This document shows, piece after piece, positions 18,585-26,906 of a stretch of 64,000 bases of DNA. Location of the stretch: positions 1,240,001-1,304,000 of the forward strand of contig NZ_JQFA01000004.1 in assembly GCF_000763385.1 (NCBI RefSeq), in the 5' to 3' direction. The notes below the pieces were generated by a model. The model was not told where the DNA came from. It saw only the letters and a program-made list of their open reading frames with translations, and did not search any database. The translations under genes and the position numbers were made by a program. Positions within the stretch are counted from its first letter, which is position 1. Each line of letters opens with the position of its first letter. Origin of the DNA: Leptolyngbya sp. KIOST-1 (lineage in GTDB: Bacteria; Cyanobacteriota; Cyanobacteriia; Phormidesmidales; Phormidesmidaceae).

Positions 18585-18812
18585 GTGGCACAGTACTTGA
18601 AACGATGGGAATCGCCCCGCAAGCCGGGTCGTAACTACAAAGGCCGAGGCGGCGCAGCTCGCCAGCGACAACTGCACAAACGACAGCAAACCCTGCGCCT
18701 ACGCCTGAAGGGGCAGACCGAGGGGGGTGATTCACCTCAGAAACCACAAAAAGGGGAGCCATCGGCTCCCCTTTTTGCTGAGTCCGCAATCTGGGGAATA
18801 CGGGCGTTATGA
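18585..18812 (+). CDS. Possible small basic protein
   Basis: A 75-codon open frame from GTG, with GAAGGGA about 9 bases upstream. The first 45 residues are strongly basic (MAQYLKRWESPRKPGRNY and RQRQLHKRQQTLRLRLK), suggesting an RNA- or DNA-binding peptide. The frame then runs through a clear intrinsic terminator (18748-18776) before its stop, which is unusual and lowers confidence. If real, the C-terminal 20 codons may be translated only when the hairpin is bypassed. I do not recognise a family. Confidence 0.35.
   Translation: MAQYLKRWESPRKPGRNYKGRGGAARQRQLHKRQQTLRLRLKGQTEGGDSPQKPQKGEPSAPLFAESAIWGIRAL
18748..18776 (+). terminator. Intrinsic terminator, 13-bp stem
   Basis: AAAAAGGGGAGCC (18748-18760) and GGCTCCCCTTTTT (18764-18776) form a 13-bp perfect stem with an ATC loop. 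The A and T runs make it usable on both strands. It lies 117 bases before the end of the convergent ktrB gene, so it may insulate both sides. Confidence 0.85.
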
Positions 18813-18892
18813 GGGGTTATGCCTGGTCGCATCCAAGATACAAGCGGGTTAGTTGAGGCTGTTTGAGCTATGGGTCCACTCTATCAGTGGGT

Positions 18893-20308
18893 TCAGCCAA
18901 TCAGCAGTTCTTCCTCGGGATACTGAATGGCCGAGGGTTTAGAATCCCCTAGCAGCGCCCCCATAAACAGCAGCACCCCAACCCGACCCAGGTACATGGT
19001 GAAGATAATGACGTACTTACCCACATCGGAGAGGTCGGCGGTGATGCCAGTGGAGAGACCCACGGTGGCGAAGGCCGAAATCGATTCAAACAGAATTTCG
19101 ATGAAGTTCATATTGGGGTTGCTGACGGCGACCAGGGCCGTAGCGGCCACCACCGCCAGACCTGAGCCAACCACCACCGCGATCGCCTTCAGTACCCGGC
19201 TGGTGGGAATTTGCCGACGAAAGCAGAGCACCTGTTCTTTGCCCTGAAGCGCCATCCGGGTACAGGCAATCAAAATTCGAATGGTGGTGGTTTTAATGCC
19301 ACCGCCTGTGCTGCCGGGGCTGGCACCAATGAACATTAGGGCAATCATGATAAACAGCGAAGCGTTGCCCATGGCCCCTATATTGATGGTGTTGAACCCG
19401 GCGGTGCGAGCGATCACGGACTGAAACCAGGCCATCAGCAGCTTGTGGTGAGGGTCTGCTGGCCCCAGGGTGTTGGGATTCTGGTACTCAATGACGAAAA
19501 AGGCCAGCGTACCTACCGCCAGCAACACCGCTGTTGTGCTGGTGACGACTTTGAAGTTGAGGGAGAAAAGACCGCGGCAGCGGTTGCCCTGGACCCGGTT
19601 ACGCAGCCAGGTGAGTAATTCCATAATCACCTGGTAGCCAATCCCGCCAAGGATCACCAGAATTGTAATGACGATGTTGACCCAGGGATTGAGGGCATAG
19701 CCCATCAGGCTGTCTGCAAATAGGCTAAAGCCAGCATTGTTGAAGGCGCTGATGCTGTGAAATGCCGACAACCAGAGGCCGTAGATTGGCCCAAAGTCCT
19801 GGTTAAAGACTGGATAGAGGCAGAACAACCCCGTCAACTCGAACGCCAGCGTCATCGCGATGATGGAGAGGACCAGGGACTTGCCTCCGGCCAGCACCGT
19901 GCTGTCCATCGACTTCTGAATCGCCAGGCGCTCTCGCAACCCTAGCCGTCGCCCTAGCAGGAGGACCAAAAAGGTGTTGGCAGTCATATAGCCCAGCCCA
20001 CCGACCTGAATCAGCAGGAGAATGACGGCTTGCCCAAAGGCCGAAAAGTAGCTGCCGGTGTCCACCACGATTAGCCCCGTGACGCAGACGGCGGAGGTGG
20101 CGGTAAAGAAGGCCACCAGTGGATCGTTCCACTCCCCGCTGGCGGTGGCAAAGGGCAGCAGCAGCAGTAGGGTACCCACGGAAATCAGCACTAGGAAGCC
20201 GAGGCATATAGTGCGCGGAACGGTCATCTGCATAGGCTGAGCATTCCGCAAAGCACGGAGAATAAAAGCAACCCTATATTTCCACGAGTTGACGCTCTCA
20301 GCCAACAT
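18893..20308 (-). CDS. ktrB: KtrB/NtpJ-type potassium transport membrane subunit
   Basis: A 471-residue TrkH/KtrB-family K+ channel-like subunit with the four pore-loop repeats: ATSAVCVTGLIVVDT, FHSISAFNNAGFS, IARTAGFNTINIG and ISAFATVGLSTGI. The Gly in each pore loop forms the selectivity filter, and the ASPGSTGGGIKTTT intramembrane loop acts as the gate in known KtrB. In cyanobacteria the Ktr system imports K+ with Na+ dependence and is needed for osmotic shock response. A cytosolic KtrA/TrkA partner is not next to it. It is divergent from tocC, with 58 bases between starts. Confidence 0.92.
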   Translation of the reverse strand: MLAESVNSWKYRVAFILRALRNAQPMQMTVPRTICLGFLVLISVGTLLLLLPFATASGEWNDPLVAFFTATSAVCVTGLIVVDTGSYFSAFGQAVILLLIQVGGLGYMTANTFLVLLLGRRLGLRERLAIQKSMDSTVLAGGKSLVLSIIAMTLAFELTGLFCLYPVFNQDFGPIYGLWLSAFHSISAFNNAGFSLFADSLMGYALNPWVNIVITILVILGGIGYQVIMELLTWLRNRVQGNRCRGLFSLNFKVVTSTTAVLLAVGTLAFFVIEYQNPNTLGPADPHHKLLMAWFQSVIARTAGFNTINIGAMGNASLFIMIALMFIGASPGSTGGGIKTTTIRILIACTRMALQGKEQVLCFRRQIPTSRVLKAIAVVVGSGLAVVAATALVAVSNPNMNFIEILFESISAFATVGLSTGITADLSDVGKYVIIFTMYLGRVGVLLFMGALLGDSKPSAIQYPEEELLIG

Positions 20309-20366
20309 AGCGGAAGATTTAACCCGTTACGCCCCTTAGGGCCCTGTTCTTTAGCCTCGAATTACC

Positions 20367-21227
20367 ATGGCCAATGCTCTGTACCAAAGAATTCAGACGT
20401 TTTATGACGATTCATCGGGGCTGTGGGAGCAGATCTGGGGTGAGCACATGCACCACGGCTTCTACGGTCCTGATGGTCGCCAGCGCAAAAATCGCAGCCA
20501 GGCCCAGATTGATCTGATCGATGAATGTCTGAGTTGGGCCGGCATTGATCAGGCTAGCGATATTCTGGACTGCGGCTGCGGTATTGGCGGCAGTGCCCTG
20601 GAACTGGCCGTCCGCTACAAAGCCAGGGTGACGGGCATTACGCTAAGCCCAGTTCAGGCCCGGCGAGCGACAGAACGGGCTGCTGCCGCCAGCCTGAACG
20701 GAGACAGCCCGCCCCGGGCCCAGTTTGAGGTGGCCGACGCGCTGCAAACCCCCTTTGCTGACCAGAGTTTTGACCTGGTGTGGTCGATGGAGAGCGGTGA
20801 ACACATGCCCGATAAGGTGGCATTTTTGCAGGAGTGCTACCGGGTGCTGAAGCCGGGGGGTAAGCTGCTGATGGCGACCTGGTGTCATCGGCCCACCGAC
20901 TCCCTGGCAGGGCCGCTGACCTGGCTGGAGCAGCAGCAGCTCAACTGGATCTATCGAGTCTACGGGTTGCCCTACGTGATCGCGCTGCCGGACTATGAGG
21001 CGATCGCGCAGAGCTGTGGGTTTGGCCACCTCCGCAGTGCCGACTGGTCTCTGGCGGTGGCCCCGTTCTGGGATGAGGTGATTGCCTCGGCCCTGACTCC
21101 CGAGGGGTTGGCGGGGCTGGCTCAGGCTGGCCCAGGAACCCTACAGGGAGCCCTGGCCCTGGGCCCGATGCGCCAGGGGCTTTACAGTGGCCTAATTCGT
21201 TACGGACTGCTGTGTGCGGAGCGCTGA
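20367..21227 (+). CDS. Gamma-tocopherol methyltransferase-like SAM methyltransferase
   Basis: A 286-residue class I SAM-dependent methyltransferase. The N-terminus (TFYDDSSGLWEQIWGEHMHHGFYGPDG) and the WSMESGEHMPDK segment match the gamma-tocopherol methyltransferase (TocC/VTE4) subfamily, which makes alpha-tocopherol, a thylakoid antioxidant. The SAM-binding motif I is ILDCGCGIGGSALEL (66-80). The tail resembles the family but its substrate specificity (tocopherol versus a related phenol such as MSBQ) cannot be settled from motifs. It has its own short promoter region opposite ktrB. Confidence 0.82.
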   Translation: MANALYQRIQTFYDDSSGLWEQIWGEHMHHGFYGPDGRQRKNRSQAQIDLIDECLSWAGIDQASDILDCGCGIGGSALELAVRYKARVTGITLSPVQARRATERAAAASLNGDSPPRAQFEVADALQTPFADQSFDLVWSMESGEHMPDKVAFLQECYRVLKPGGKLLMATWCHRPTDSLAGPLTWLEQQQLNWIYRVYGLPYVIALPDYEAIAQSCGFGHLRSADWSLAVAPFWDEVIASALTPEGLAGLAQAGPGTLQGALALGPMRQGLYSGLIRYGLLCAER

Positions 21228-21301
21228 GGGGTCCGGCTGACCTAGTACTGGCTAGCAGAAGTTGAATATTGGGGGTATGGAGTTCGGAGTCGGTATCAGG
21301 T

Positions 21302-21345
21302 TAAAAACACGGCCAAGGGAGAGCATAGTGTTCTCCCTTGGCCGT
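21302..21345 (-). terminator. Intrinsic terminator after the SLH protein gene
   Basis: ACGGCCAAGGGAGA and TCTCCCTTGGCCGT form a 14-bp perfect stem (21309-21345, 9-base loop). On the minus strand it is followed by a GTTTTTAA run. It closes the SLH gene and may also act weakly for tocC read-through. Confidence 0.85.
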
Positions 21346-21392
21346 AGGTTGGTCCCTCGGCGACTCAAGGTGCCGGGGCTTTGGCCGAAGCG

Positions 21393-22742
21393 TTACTGAG
21401 GCCGAGCGGCCGGGCAGTCGATCGCCCGGACGGCGGCGGCGGCGGTAAAGTCGCGCAAGGCGTTGGTGTTGGGAGCGAAGTTGGTCCCGGTTTCGTTCAG
21501 GGGACTGGCGACCGCACACACCTGCGCCATCTGCCTGATGGCGTTTTCGCCCCAGTGACCGGCAATATCGGTAAACCTTACCGGGTTAGCGACGTTGGGG
21601 ATTAGCCCACCGGTGGCCTGATCTCGGCCGGGCACTGGACTAGTGCTGGTGGTATCGCCCGCCCCGGCATCGGCACGGATCAGCGCCACCCGGTACATCA
21701 TCGCCATCAGCTCAGCGCGGGACACGTTGTCGGTGGGGCGGAAGTTACTGGTGCCAAAATCGCCGCTGACGACTCCCAATTGTCTGGCCTGGGCAATCTT
21801 GAGGGCGCTCCAGCGGTTGACGGCCACATCGGCGAAGGGGGGACTAAACACCGCCTGGGGCAGGGTGGCCAGTACGGTGGTGGGCAGCAAATCGTTAGCG
21901 CCTTCCATGACCACCGAGATTGCCTGCTCCCGAGTGAGGGGGGCAGTGGGTCGGAAGGTGCCGTCGGGGAAGCCGGAAATTACGCCCAGCTGGGCAGCGC
22001 GAGTAATCTCAGCCGCGTAACGGTTGCCCCGAATATCGTTAAAGGCCACAGCGGGCGGGGTGACAGGCGGCGTAACAGGCGGCGTGACCCCGCCCGGATC
22101 CTGACCCTGACCCTGAAGCTGAGCCAGGGTCAAGTCGTTGGTGAAATAGACGAGGTGCGAACTCACGATCTGCCCGTTGAAGGTTCGCTTGGTCAGCGAC
22201 CAGCCGGGGTTGAGGTCAATTTGGGTAAAGCCGGTGGGGCTGATACCGTTGGCTCGGCCAATGGTGATGCGATCGCGCGAGACGGTGCTGGGCGCAAACT
22301 GCAGCAGCAAGTCGCCATTCCGCTGATTTACCTCAAACCGGGCTCCCGAGACATCTTGACCGGCCAGGCGCACGGCATAGCCGTTGGTATCTCGCTGCAG
22401 GCGGCAGACCCCCGTAAAGTCAAAGGTATTCCACAGCGCATTGACCTGGGTAGGTTCGCCGCCGGGGTTCACAATCGTCCAGCACGGCGGGTTGGGCTGC
22501 AGCTGCTCGACGACGTAAAGCCGGTAGGGCTGGGCCGTACTGCCCGGCACGGCAACCACCAGAAAGTTGGCCGCATTGATATCAATGTTGCCAAAGGTTT
22601 GCGCTAGCAGCGTGCCAGCATTGCGTACCACGGGCTGAATCGGGGTGTGGTTTTGGGCAACGGCCTGCCCAGCCCCACCAAGCACCCCAAGAGTGGCTGC
22701 AAAGAGCGCAGCAGCCGCTTTAAGCGTCGACATCGGATTCAT
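21393..22742 (-). CDS. DUF3747 plus S-layer homology (SLH) domain exported protein
   Basis: A 449-residue secreted protein. The signal peptide is residues 1-29 (hydrophobic core LKAAAALFAATLGVLGGAG, cleavage near AVAQ). A DUF3747 domain follows (residues about 50-170, with FLVVAVPGSTAQPYRLYVVEQL and CW), then a Pro/Thr linker (repeated TPPV units, about 220-232), then three SLH repeats (FNDIRGNRYAAEI.., FADVAVNRWSALKI.., FTDIAGHWGENAI..) at the C-terminus. SLH domains anchor proteins to peptidoglycan-linked polymers, so the DUF3747 part would face outward. The ATG at 22742 is preferred over a GTG two codons earlier, since AGGA lies about 9 bases upstream. Confidence 0.9.
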   Translation of the reverse strand: MNPMSTLKAAAALFAATLGVLGGAGQAVAQNHTPIQPVVRNAGTLLAQTFGNIDINAANFLVVAVPGSTAQPYRLYVVEQLQPNPPCWTIVNPGGEPTQVNALWNTFDFTGVCRLQRDTNGYAVRLAGQDVSGARFEVNQRNGDLLLQFAPSTVSRDRITIGRANGISPTGFTQIDLNPGWSLTKRTFNGQIVSSHLVYFTNDLTLAQLQGQGQDPGGVTPPVTPPVTPPAVAFNDIRGNRYAAEITRAAQLGVISGFPDGTFRPTAPLTREQAISVVMEGANDLLPTTVLATLPQAVFSPPFADVAVNRWSALKIAQARQLGVVSGDFGTSNFRPTDNVSRAELMAMMYRVALIRADAGAGDTTSTSPVPGRDQATGGLIPNVANPVRFTDIAGHWGENAIRQMAQVCAVASPLNETGTNFAPNTNALRDFTAAAAVRAIDCPAARPQ

Positions 22743-23200
22743 GGTCACTGGTCCTAGATAGCGATTTGTGATGTGGGGATGGCTTCTCTACCTTAGTCCT
22801 GGCAACGGCGGAGCAACGGTGGCTTCATCCACTTGCCAGACTGTCTGATGGTCAGGATAAAGACCTGACACCGAAACTATACGTATGGTCTGCCCAGGCC
22901 CCAAAAAATTGAATTAGCAGCATTCGAACAACCATCGCCCCGAGGCAACGACCGGTACTCTCCTAGCCTTCACCGGACCCGCAGGACCGGGGGCAGTAGG
23001 GGCAAGTCAACCTAGAAAAGCCGCAACTATTTTAGGGGCATCGCCGGTATACACCCCTACTTTCCGCAGGATTTACTTAGAATTTGTTGCAAAACCTCAC
23101 GATGTTCCGGACGAACTGGCAGCCGATCAGAACCGAGGTTCAGCCCTGGGACGCGATCGTCTGTCTGTTGGCCGCTGGTGTCCCAGGGGCTGTTATCAAT
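22743..23200. other. Gene-free region between the SLH gene and the IS630 element
   Basis: No open frame of interest is visible. The part next to the SLH gene (22743-22900) should carry its promoter. The rest is ordinary intergenic DNA up to the left end of the IS element. Confidence 0.5.
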
Positions 23201-23227
23201 TATAGCTATAGCCAGCCTGATTAGGAC
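23201..23227. repeat. Left terminal inverted repeat of the IS630 element
   Basis: It begins TATAGCTATAGCCAGCC and its reverse complement matches 24135-24161 at about 21 of 27 positions, with the outer 14 bases and the inner TTAGGAC identical. Confidence 0.9.
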
Positions 23228-23263
23228 ATAATTTAGAGGTAACGCCATCTCCCCCTGCATGCC

Positions 23264-23650
23264 ATGGCCAAACCCTACAGCCTCGATTTGCGACAAAAGG
23301 TCATCAACGCCATCGAACTGGATGGGATGAAGAAGAGCGAAGCCAGTGTTGTTTTTGGGATCAGTCGCAACACCATCGACTTGTGGCTCAAGCGTAAAGC
23401 CGCCACTGGCAGCCTAGCGCCTCAGGTCACCTCAAGGGCCCGCCGCCAAGGGCGAATTACCGATTGGGACGGGTTTCGCGCTTTTGCCGAGCAGCATCGT
23501 CATAAGACCCAGACGGAGATGGCGGAGTGTTGGCCCGGCCCGATGAGTCAACGCACCATCTCACGGGCCTTAGGCGCCATCGGCTGGACTCGAAAAAAAA
23601 GACCTACGGCTACCGTCAGCGAGACGAGCACAAGCGACAGGCGTTCATAG
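23264..23650 (+). CDS. IS630 transposase, first frame (HTH part)
   Basis: The 128-codon upstream frame of the IS630 transposase. Its N-terminus MAKPYSLDLRQKVINAIE followed by KSEASVVFGISRNTIDLWLKR is the helix-turn-helix that binds the terminal repeats. In this frame the chain ends shortly after the run of eight A at 23593-23600 (CGAAAAAAAAGACC). A -1 slip there joins it to the second frame, giving the conserved RKKKTYGYRQRDE junction. Without slipping, only the DNA-binding domain is made, which could act as an inhibitor. Confidence 0.9.
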   Translation: MAKPYSLDLRQKVINAIELDGMKKSEASVVFGISRNTIDLWLKRKAATGSLAPQVTSRARRQGRITDWDGFRAFAEQHRHKTQTEMAECWPGPMSQRTISRALGAIGWTRKKRPTATVSETSTSDRRS

Positions 23651-24141
23651 CCAAAGTTCCTGAGTCTAGGGCTCGGCATCTGGTCTACGTGGATGAGTCG
23701 GGAATGGATGAGCGTGATGCCTACGGATACGGCTATGCCCCAGCAGGAGCGCGGTGCTATGACCTTAAATCCGGGCAACGCGGTAGGCGCGTCAACATGA
23801 TCGCCGGGTATCGGGGGCATCAACTCATCGCGCCGTTTACCGTCGAAGGGGCGTGTAACCGCACCGTCTTTGAAACCTGGTTGGAGACCTGCTTGATTCC
23901 AGAGTTGTGTCCTGGAGACTGGGTGGTGCTGGATAATGCCACCTTTCATCATGGCGGGCGCATTGCCGAATTGATTGAATCGGCAGGCTGTGAGGTGGTT
24001 TATCTCCCACCGTACTCCCCTGACCTAAATCGCATTGAAAAGTGCTGGGGGTGGTTGAAAAGCCGGATCCGAAAAGCCCTCCCCCACGACGATGGCCTGC
24101 GGGCCGCTATTGAGGCTGTCCTCAAGCAAGCGGTGTCCTAA
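23527..24141 (+). CDS. IS630 transposase, second frame (DDE catalytic part)
   Basis: The catalytic part, read after a -1 frameshift near 23600. It contains the three acidic residues of the DDE triad in VYVDESG, VVLDNATFHHG and PDLNRIEKCW, with the family spacing. The stop codon lies inside the right terminal repeat (TAA at 24139-24141). The frame is also open upstream of the slip site, but the codons there have no family similarity, so translation must enter by frameshifting. Confidence 0.9.
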   Translation: MLARPDESTHHLTGLRRHRLDSKKKTYGYRQRDEHKRQAFIAKVPESRARHLVYVDESGMDERDAYGYGYAPAGARCYDLKSGQRGRRVNMIAGYRGHQLIAPFTVEGACNRTVFETWLETCLIPELCPGDWVVLDNATFHHGGRIAELIESAGCEVVYLPPYSPDLNRIEKCWGWLKSRIRKALPHDDGLRAAIEAVLKQAVS

Positions 24142-24161
24142 CCTAAGTGGCTATAGCTATA
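24135..24161. repeat. Right terminal inverted repeat of the IS630 element
   Basis: It ends GGCTATAGCTATA, the reverse complement of the left end. The transposase stop codon is embedded in it. Confidence 0.9.
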
Positions 24162-24241
24162 GCTGCCAAACGCCCAAAAGTTAAGGGTTACAGCCCCTAG
24201 CCTGTCTTGCGGTCGGGCGTGACAAAGCTTGATATGCCGAG

Positions 24242-24271
24242 CTTTTGACCACAATTCTTTTGACCACAATT
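24242..24271. repeat. Tandem 15-bp duplication downstream of the IS element
   Basis: CTTTTGACCACAATT is present twice in a row (24242-24256 and 24257-24271). The core TGACCACAA also occurs inverted as TTGTGGTCA at 24353-24361, near the end of the 679-residue protein gene. It may be part of a terminator or a protein-binding site, but no T-run follows. Confidence 0.7.
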
Positions 24272-24384
24272 AATGACACGCCCTAGGCCCCGGCGGCCAT
24301 GGCCTTGGGTTTGTGTGTTGGGGCAGGCGTGACAGCGCTGCGGAGATCAGAGTTGTGGTCAGATGTGGTGAGACGCCCTGACTC

Positions 24385-26424
24385 TCAAAGGCCAAACTCC
24401 TCTAGCCCCGGCGGAGGGAGTCCAGGCAGGGCAATGTCCCGGCTGACGGAGGTTTTGTAGCTCTCCTGCTGGGTTACCATATCCACCGAAATGGCCTCAA
24501 ACCAGGCTTCCAGGCAGCCGAGGGGCACCGTCAGCTGGAGGGTACCTTCCAGCTGACCCTGACCGTTGGGCAGCAGGTTCATCACCTGGCGGGGTTCGTC
24601 GGCCAGGCTACGGGTCTGGGGATCGGTAATCCAGATTTTAAGGTACAGGCGGTTGGGGTGAAAGGGAACGCGCAGGGTCACCAGAACTGGTTCACCCGCG
24701 ATCAGCTCACCCTCTGGCAACACCAGGCTGGGCATCGGTGGGGTAATCGCCTCGGGCGGAGATTCTGGAGCGGCCTCCGGGTTCACCGCTGGTGCCGTCC
24801 GGGCCGCCATCAGCACAGGATCCTCGTCTTCGTAAATGACGACTTCTCCCGCAAAGGGTACAAACTCAGGCAAGGGTTCGACCGCATCGCTGTCCTCAAT
24901 GCTAGGGACCTCGGCGATCGCCTCACTGCGGTTTTCGAGGGCCTCCTGCTGAAGGTTAACCGCCAGTTCGTTCAGTCTGGCCCAGAAGCGATCCTGCAGC
25001 TTGAGATCTTTAAATCCCATGGCCTCGTGGGAGAGAAGCTGGGGCTCCTGCCCCCGAGGCCGACTGCTGGGGGCGGCAGTCTGTCCGCTGAGTACCGCAG
25101 CGGCATCGGTCGGGCGGGGCGGGGGGGTGGGAATGGGTGGCAGGCTCAATCCCCGGTTTGACTCTGCCCCCGCCGGCGCAGCGCCGGCGGCGGGAGCTAC
25201 TGGGGCGATTTCTGAATCGGTCCCTGAGGCAGGGGCGGGGGCGGGTTTGGGCCGCCCTACGGGGGGCAGCGTTGGCTGCCGGGCCGCCACCTCGTGGGGT
25301 GAAGGATAGTAAATCTTGGGGGGGAGAGTGACACTGCTGCGGGGCAGCGTCAGAATGGGCATTTCCCGCGGCGGCGCGGCGCGACCGGCAATATCCCAGG
25401 TTTTGAGATCGGGGTTGGGGCGCGGCTGCGAATCGCCGGGTTCGACAGCATCAGGGGGAAAGACGACATCTAGATCGGTGTCTGTTTCGCCCTGGTTGGC
25501 GATCGCATCAAACAGCGAGGCCACATCTACCGTAACCGTAAATCGATGCAGGGCGACCACCTCTGCGCCGACCAGCAGCCCCACCTCCCCCAGCAGCAGC
25601 CGGGTGGAGAGCCCGGCGGGCAGCGTAACGGAAAGCACGACGCTGCTGGGCAACGTGGCCACTGCCAGCAAAACCGGGACCATAGCCACCGTAACGGCCG
25701 TCTGGGGATCCAATAGCCTCACCACCAGAGCCAGGGGCGGACCATTGAGGGTGGGTGGCCCGGTGACCGTCGCCGATAGCCCCAGGCTTTCACGTTCGCT
25801 GCCCAGCAGGGCGGTGTTGGGCAGGGTCAGCCCGTAGGGCAGGCTGTCTGGATCGAGCCCCCCGGCCAGCTGGGCCTGAAAGGCATCCATGGCCGCTGTC
25901 GCCGCCTCCAGGTCGAGGTCAGGGGCTGTGGTTGCCCCAGCGGAATCCGAGGGCAAGTCTTGCGGCGGGCTCGCCCCCAGGTCTGCACTGCCGTCATCGG
26001 CGAACCAGTCCCCATCGTCTGCGGAGTCCTGGGCTACCACCCGCAACTGCACTGCGTAGCACCACGCCTGGGAAGTGTCCGAGTCGGTACTGACCACCCC
26101 TGGGTTATCGCCCCTAGCACACTGAATATCCCAGGTTCCCTCCCTCAACCGAGTAAACGGCATCACGACCATCAGGCCGTTGCGGTTGGTTTCGCTTTGG
26201 CGGCGCAGGGTGCGGCGCTTTGGCGGTGCCGCTGCAGCCGTTCGCTGCCCGTCGCGCTGCTCCCCAGCCAGCATCTGACTAATCTGAATTCGCACTGGAG
26301 TCTGGCAGTGGCTGGTATGGGCCATGACCCGATAGCGGCCCTCCAAAATTTCTACCTGGGAGGCATCGAGGGGTAACCAACTCCGGTCGCCCTCCTTTTG
26401 CAGCAGAAATTCCCAATACTCCAT
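24385..26424 (-). CDS. Large protein with a C-terminal Ig-like region, unknown function
   Basis: A 679-residue cytosolic-looking protein with no signal peptide. Residues 1-120 form a compact N-terminal domain (EYWEFLLQKEGDRSWLP, then EILEGRYRVMAH). Residues about 200-330 are rich in small aliphatic residues with strands. A Pro-rich, low-complexity linker spans about 360-460 (with TPPPRPTDAA). A helical segment follows (FWARLNELAVNLQQEALENRSEA). The last about 110 residues look like an immunoglobulin-like beta domain (GEPVLVTLRVPFHPNRLYLKIWITDPQTRSL). I do not recognise a named family, although the N-terminal start is one I associate with proteins seen only in cyanobacteria. The ATG at 26424 is chosen over one 22 codons earlier because the conserved-looking part begins there. 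Confidence 0.7.
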   Translation of the reverse strand: MEYWEFLLQKEGDRSWLPLDASQVEILEGRYRVMAHTSHCQTPVRIQISQMLAGEQRDGQRTAAAAPPKRRTLRRQSETNRNGLMVVMPFTRLREGTWDIQCARGDNPGVVSTDSDTSQAWCYAVQLRVVAQDSADDGDWFADDGSADLGASPPQDLPSDSAGATTAPDLDLEAATAAMDAFQAQLAGGLDPDSLPYGLTLPNTALLGSERESLGLSATVTGPPTLNGPPLALVVRLLDPQTAVTVAMVPVLLAVATLPSSVVLSVTLPAGLSTRLLLGEVGLLVGAEVVALHRFTVTVDVASLFDAIANQGETDTDLDVVFPPDAVEPGDSQPRPNPDLKTWDIAGRAAPPREMPILTLPRSSVTLPPKIYYPSPHEVAARQPTLPPVGRPKPAPAPASGTDSEIAPVAPAAGAAPAGAESNRGLSLPPIPTPPPRPTDAAAVLSGQTAAPSSRPRGQEPQLLSHEAMGFKDLKLQDRFWARLNELAVNLQQEALENRSEAIAEVPSIEDSDAVEPLPEFVPFAGEVVIYEDEDPVLMAARTAPAVNPEAAPESPPEAITPPMPSLVLPEGELIAGEPVLVTLRVPFHPNRLYLKIWITDPQTRSLADEPRQVMNLLPNGQGQLEGTLQLTVPLGCLEAWFEAISVDMVTQQESYKTSVSRDIALPGLPPPGLEEFGL

Positions 26425-26603
26425 TGCTCCAGCCCTGAATTCACGTTCTGTTCCGAACCAAGCCGCCCATGATGCTTCAGGATACTCCAATGCCTACATT
26501 TTGGTGGAGCCCCTGCCTGTCCTACGTCCGTCTTGCTACAGAGGAAGCTGGCGGCTCAGGAGATCTAGGCTGTGGTTAAGCTCTTTTTTGGAGGCAGCAA
26601 GTT

Positions 26604-26786
26604 ATGTCTATTGAAGATCGTGCTAAGGCCACTGCCAAAGACGTAGAAGGTAAGGTGCAGGAGGCCGGTGGTAAACTGACCGGCGATCGCGAGGCGCAGC
26701 TCAAGGGCAAGGCCAAGCAGGCCGAAGCCGACGTTCGCCACTCGGTAGAAGACGTCAAAGGCCAGGCCAAGCGCGCCATTGACTAG
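26604..26786 (+). CDS. CsbD family stress protein
   Basis: A 60-residue CsbD-like protein with very high Lys, Glu, Ala and Gly content and repeated KxKxKxxxEAxxD patterns (KATAKDVEGKVQEAGGKLTGD). The family is induced by general stress in Bacillus, but its function is unknown. GGAGG at 26590-26594 precedes the ATG by 9 bases. A strong hairpin terminator follows at 26839-26870. Confidence 0.92.
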   Translation: MSIEDRAKATAKDVEGKVQEAGGKLTGDREAQLKGKAKQAEADVRHSVEDVKGQAKRAID

Positions 26787-26838
26787 GTGTTTTACGCTTC
26801 ACCCGTAGGGGTTCTAGCCCCCTGTAGGCCTTAGATTG

Positions 26839-26870
26839 AAAGCTCCAGTTCTTTTAAGGACTGGAGCTTC
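26839..26870. terminator. Intrinsic terminator after the csbD-like gene
   Basis: AAGCTCCAGT and ACTGGAGCTT form a 10-bp perfect stem (26840-26869) with a 10-base loop. A weak CTTAG tail follows on the plus strand and a TTCAA run on the minus strand. The convergent ArsC-like gene ends at 26907, so the hairpin may serve both. Confidence 0.7.
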
Positions 26871-26906
26871 TTAGTTGTCGAGGTTGTTGATCGCCCCAGG
26901 CCCAGG

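Larger units (their letters stand above)
23201..24161 (+). mobile_element. IS630-family insertion sequence (about 961 bp)
   Basis: A complete IS630 element. The two ends form inverted repeats of 27 bases (23201-23227 and 24135-24161), starting TATAGCTATAGCCA and ending with GGAC inward. IS630 elements insert at TA, and TA is present at both outer edges. Inside is a two-frame DDE transposase joined by a run of eight A. All catalytic residues are intact, so the element is probably active. Its left end matches the ends of the MITE copies at 9890 and 42293. Confidence 0.9.
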
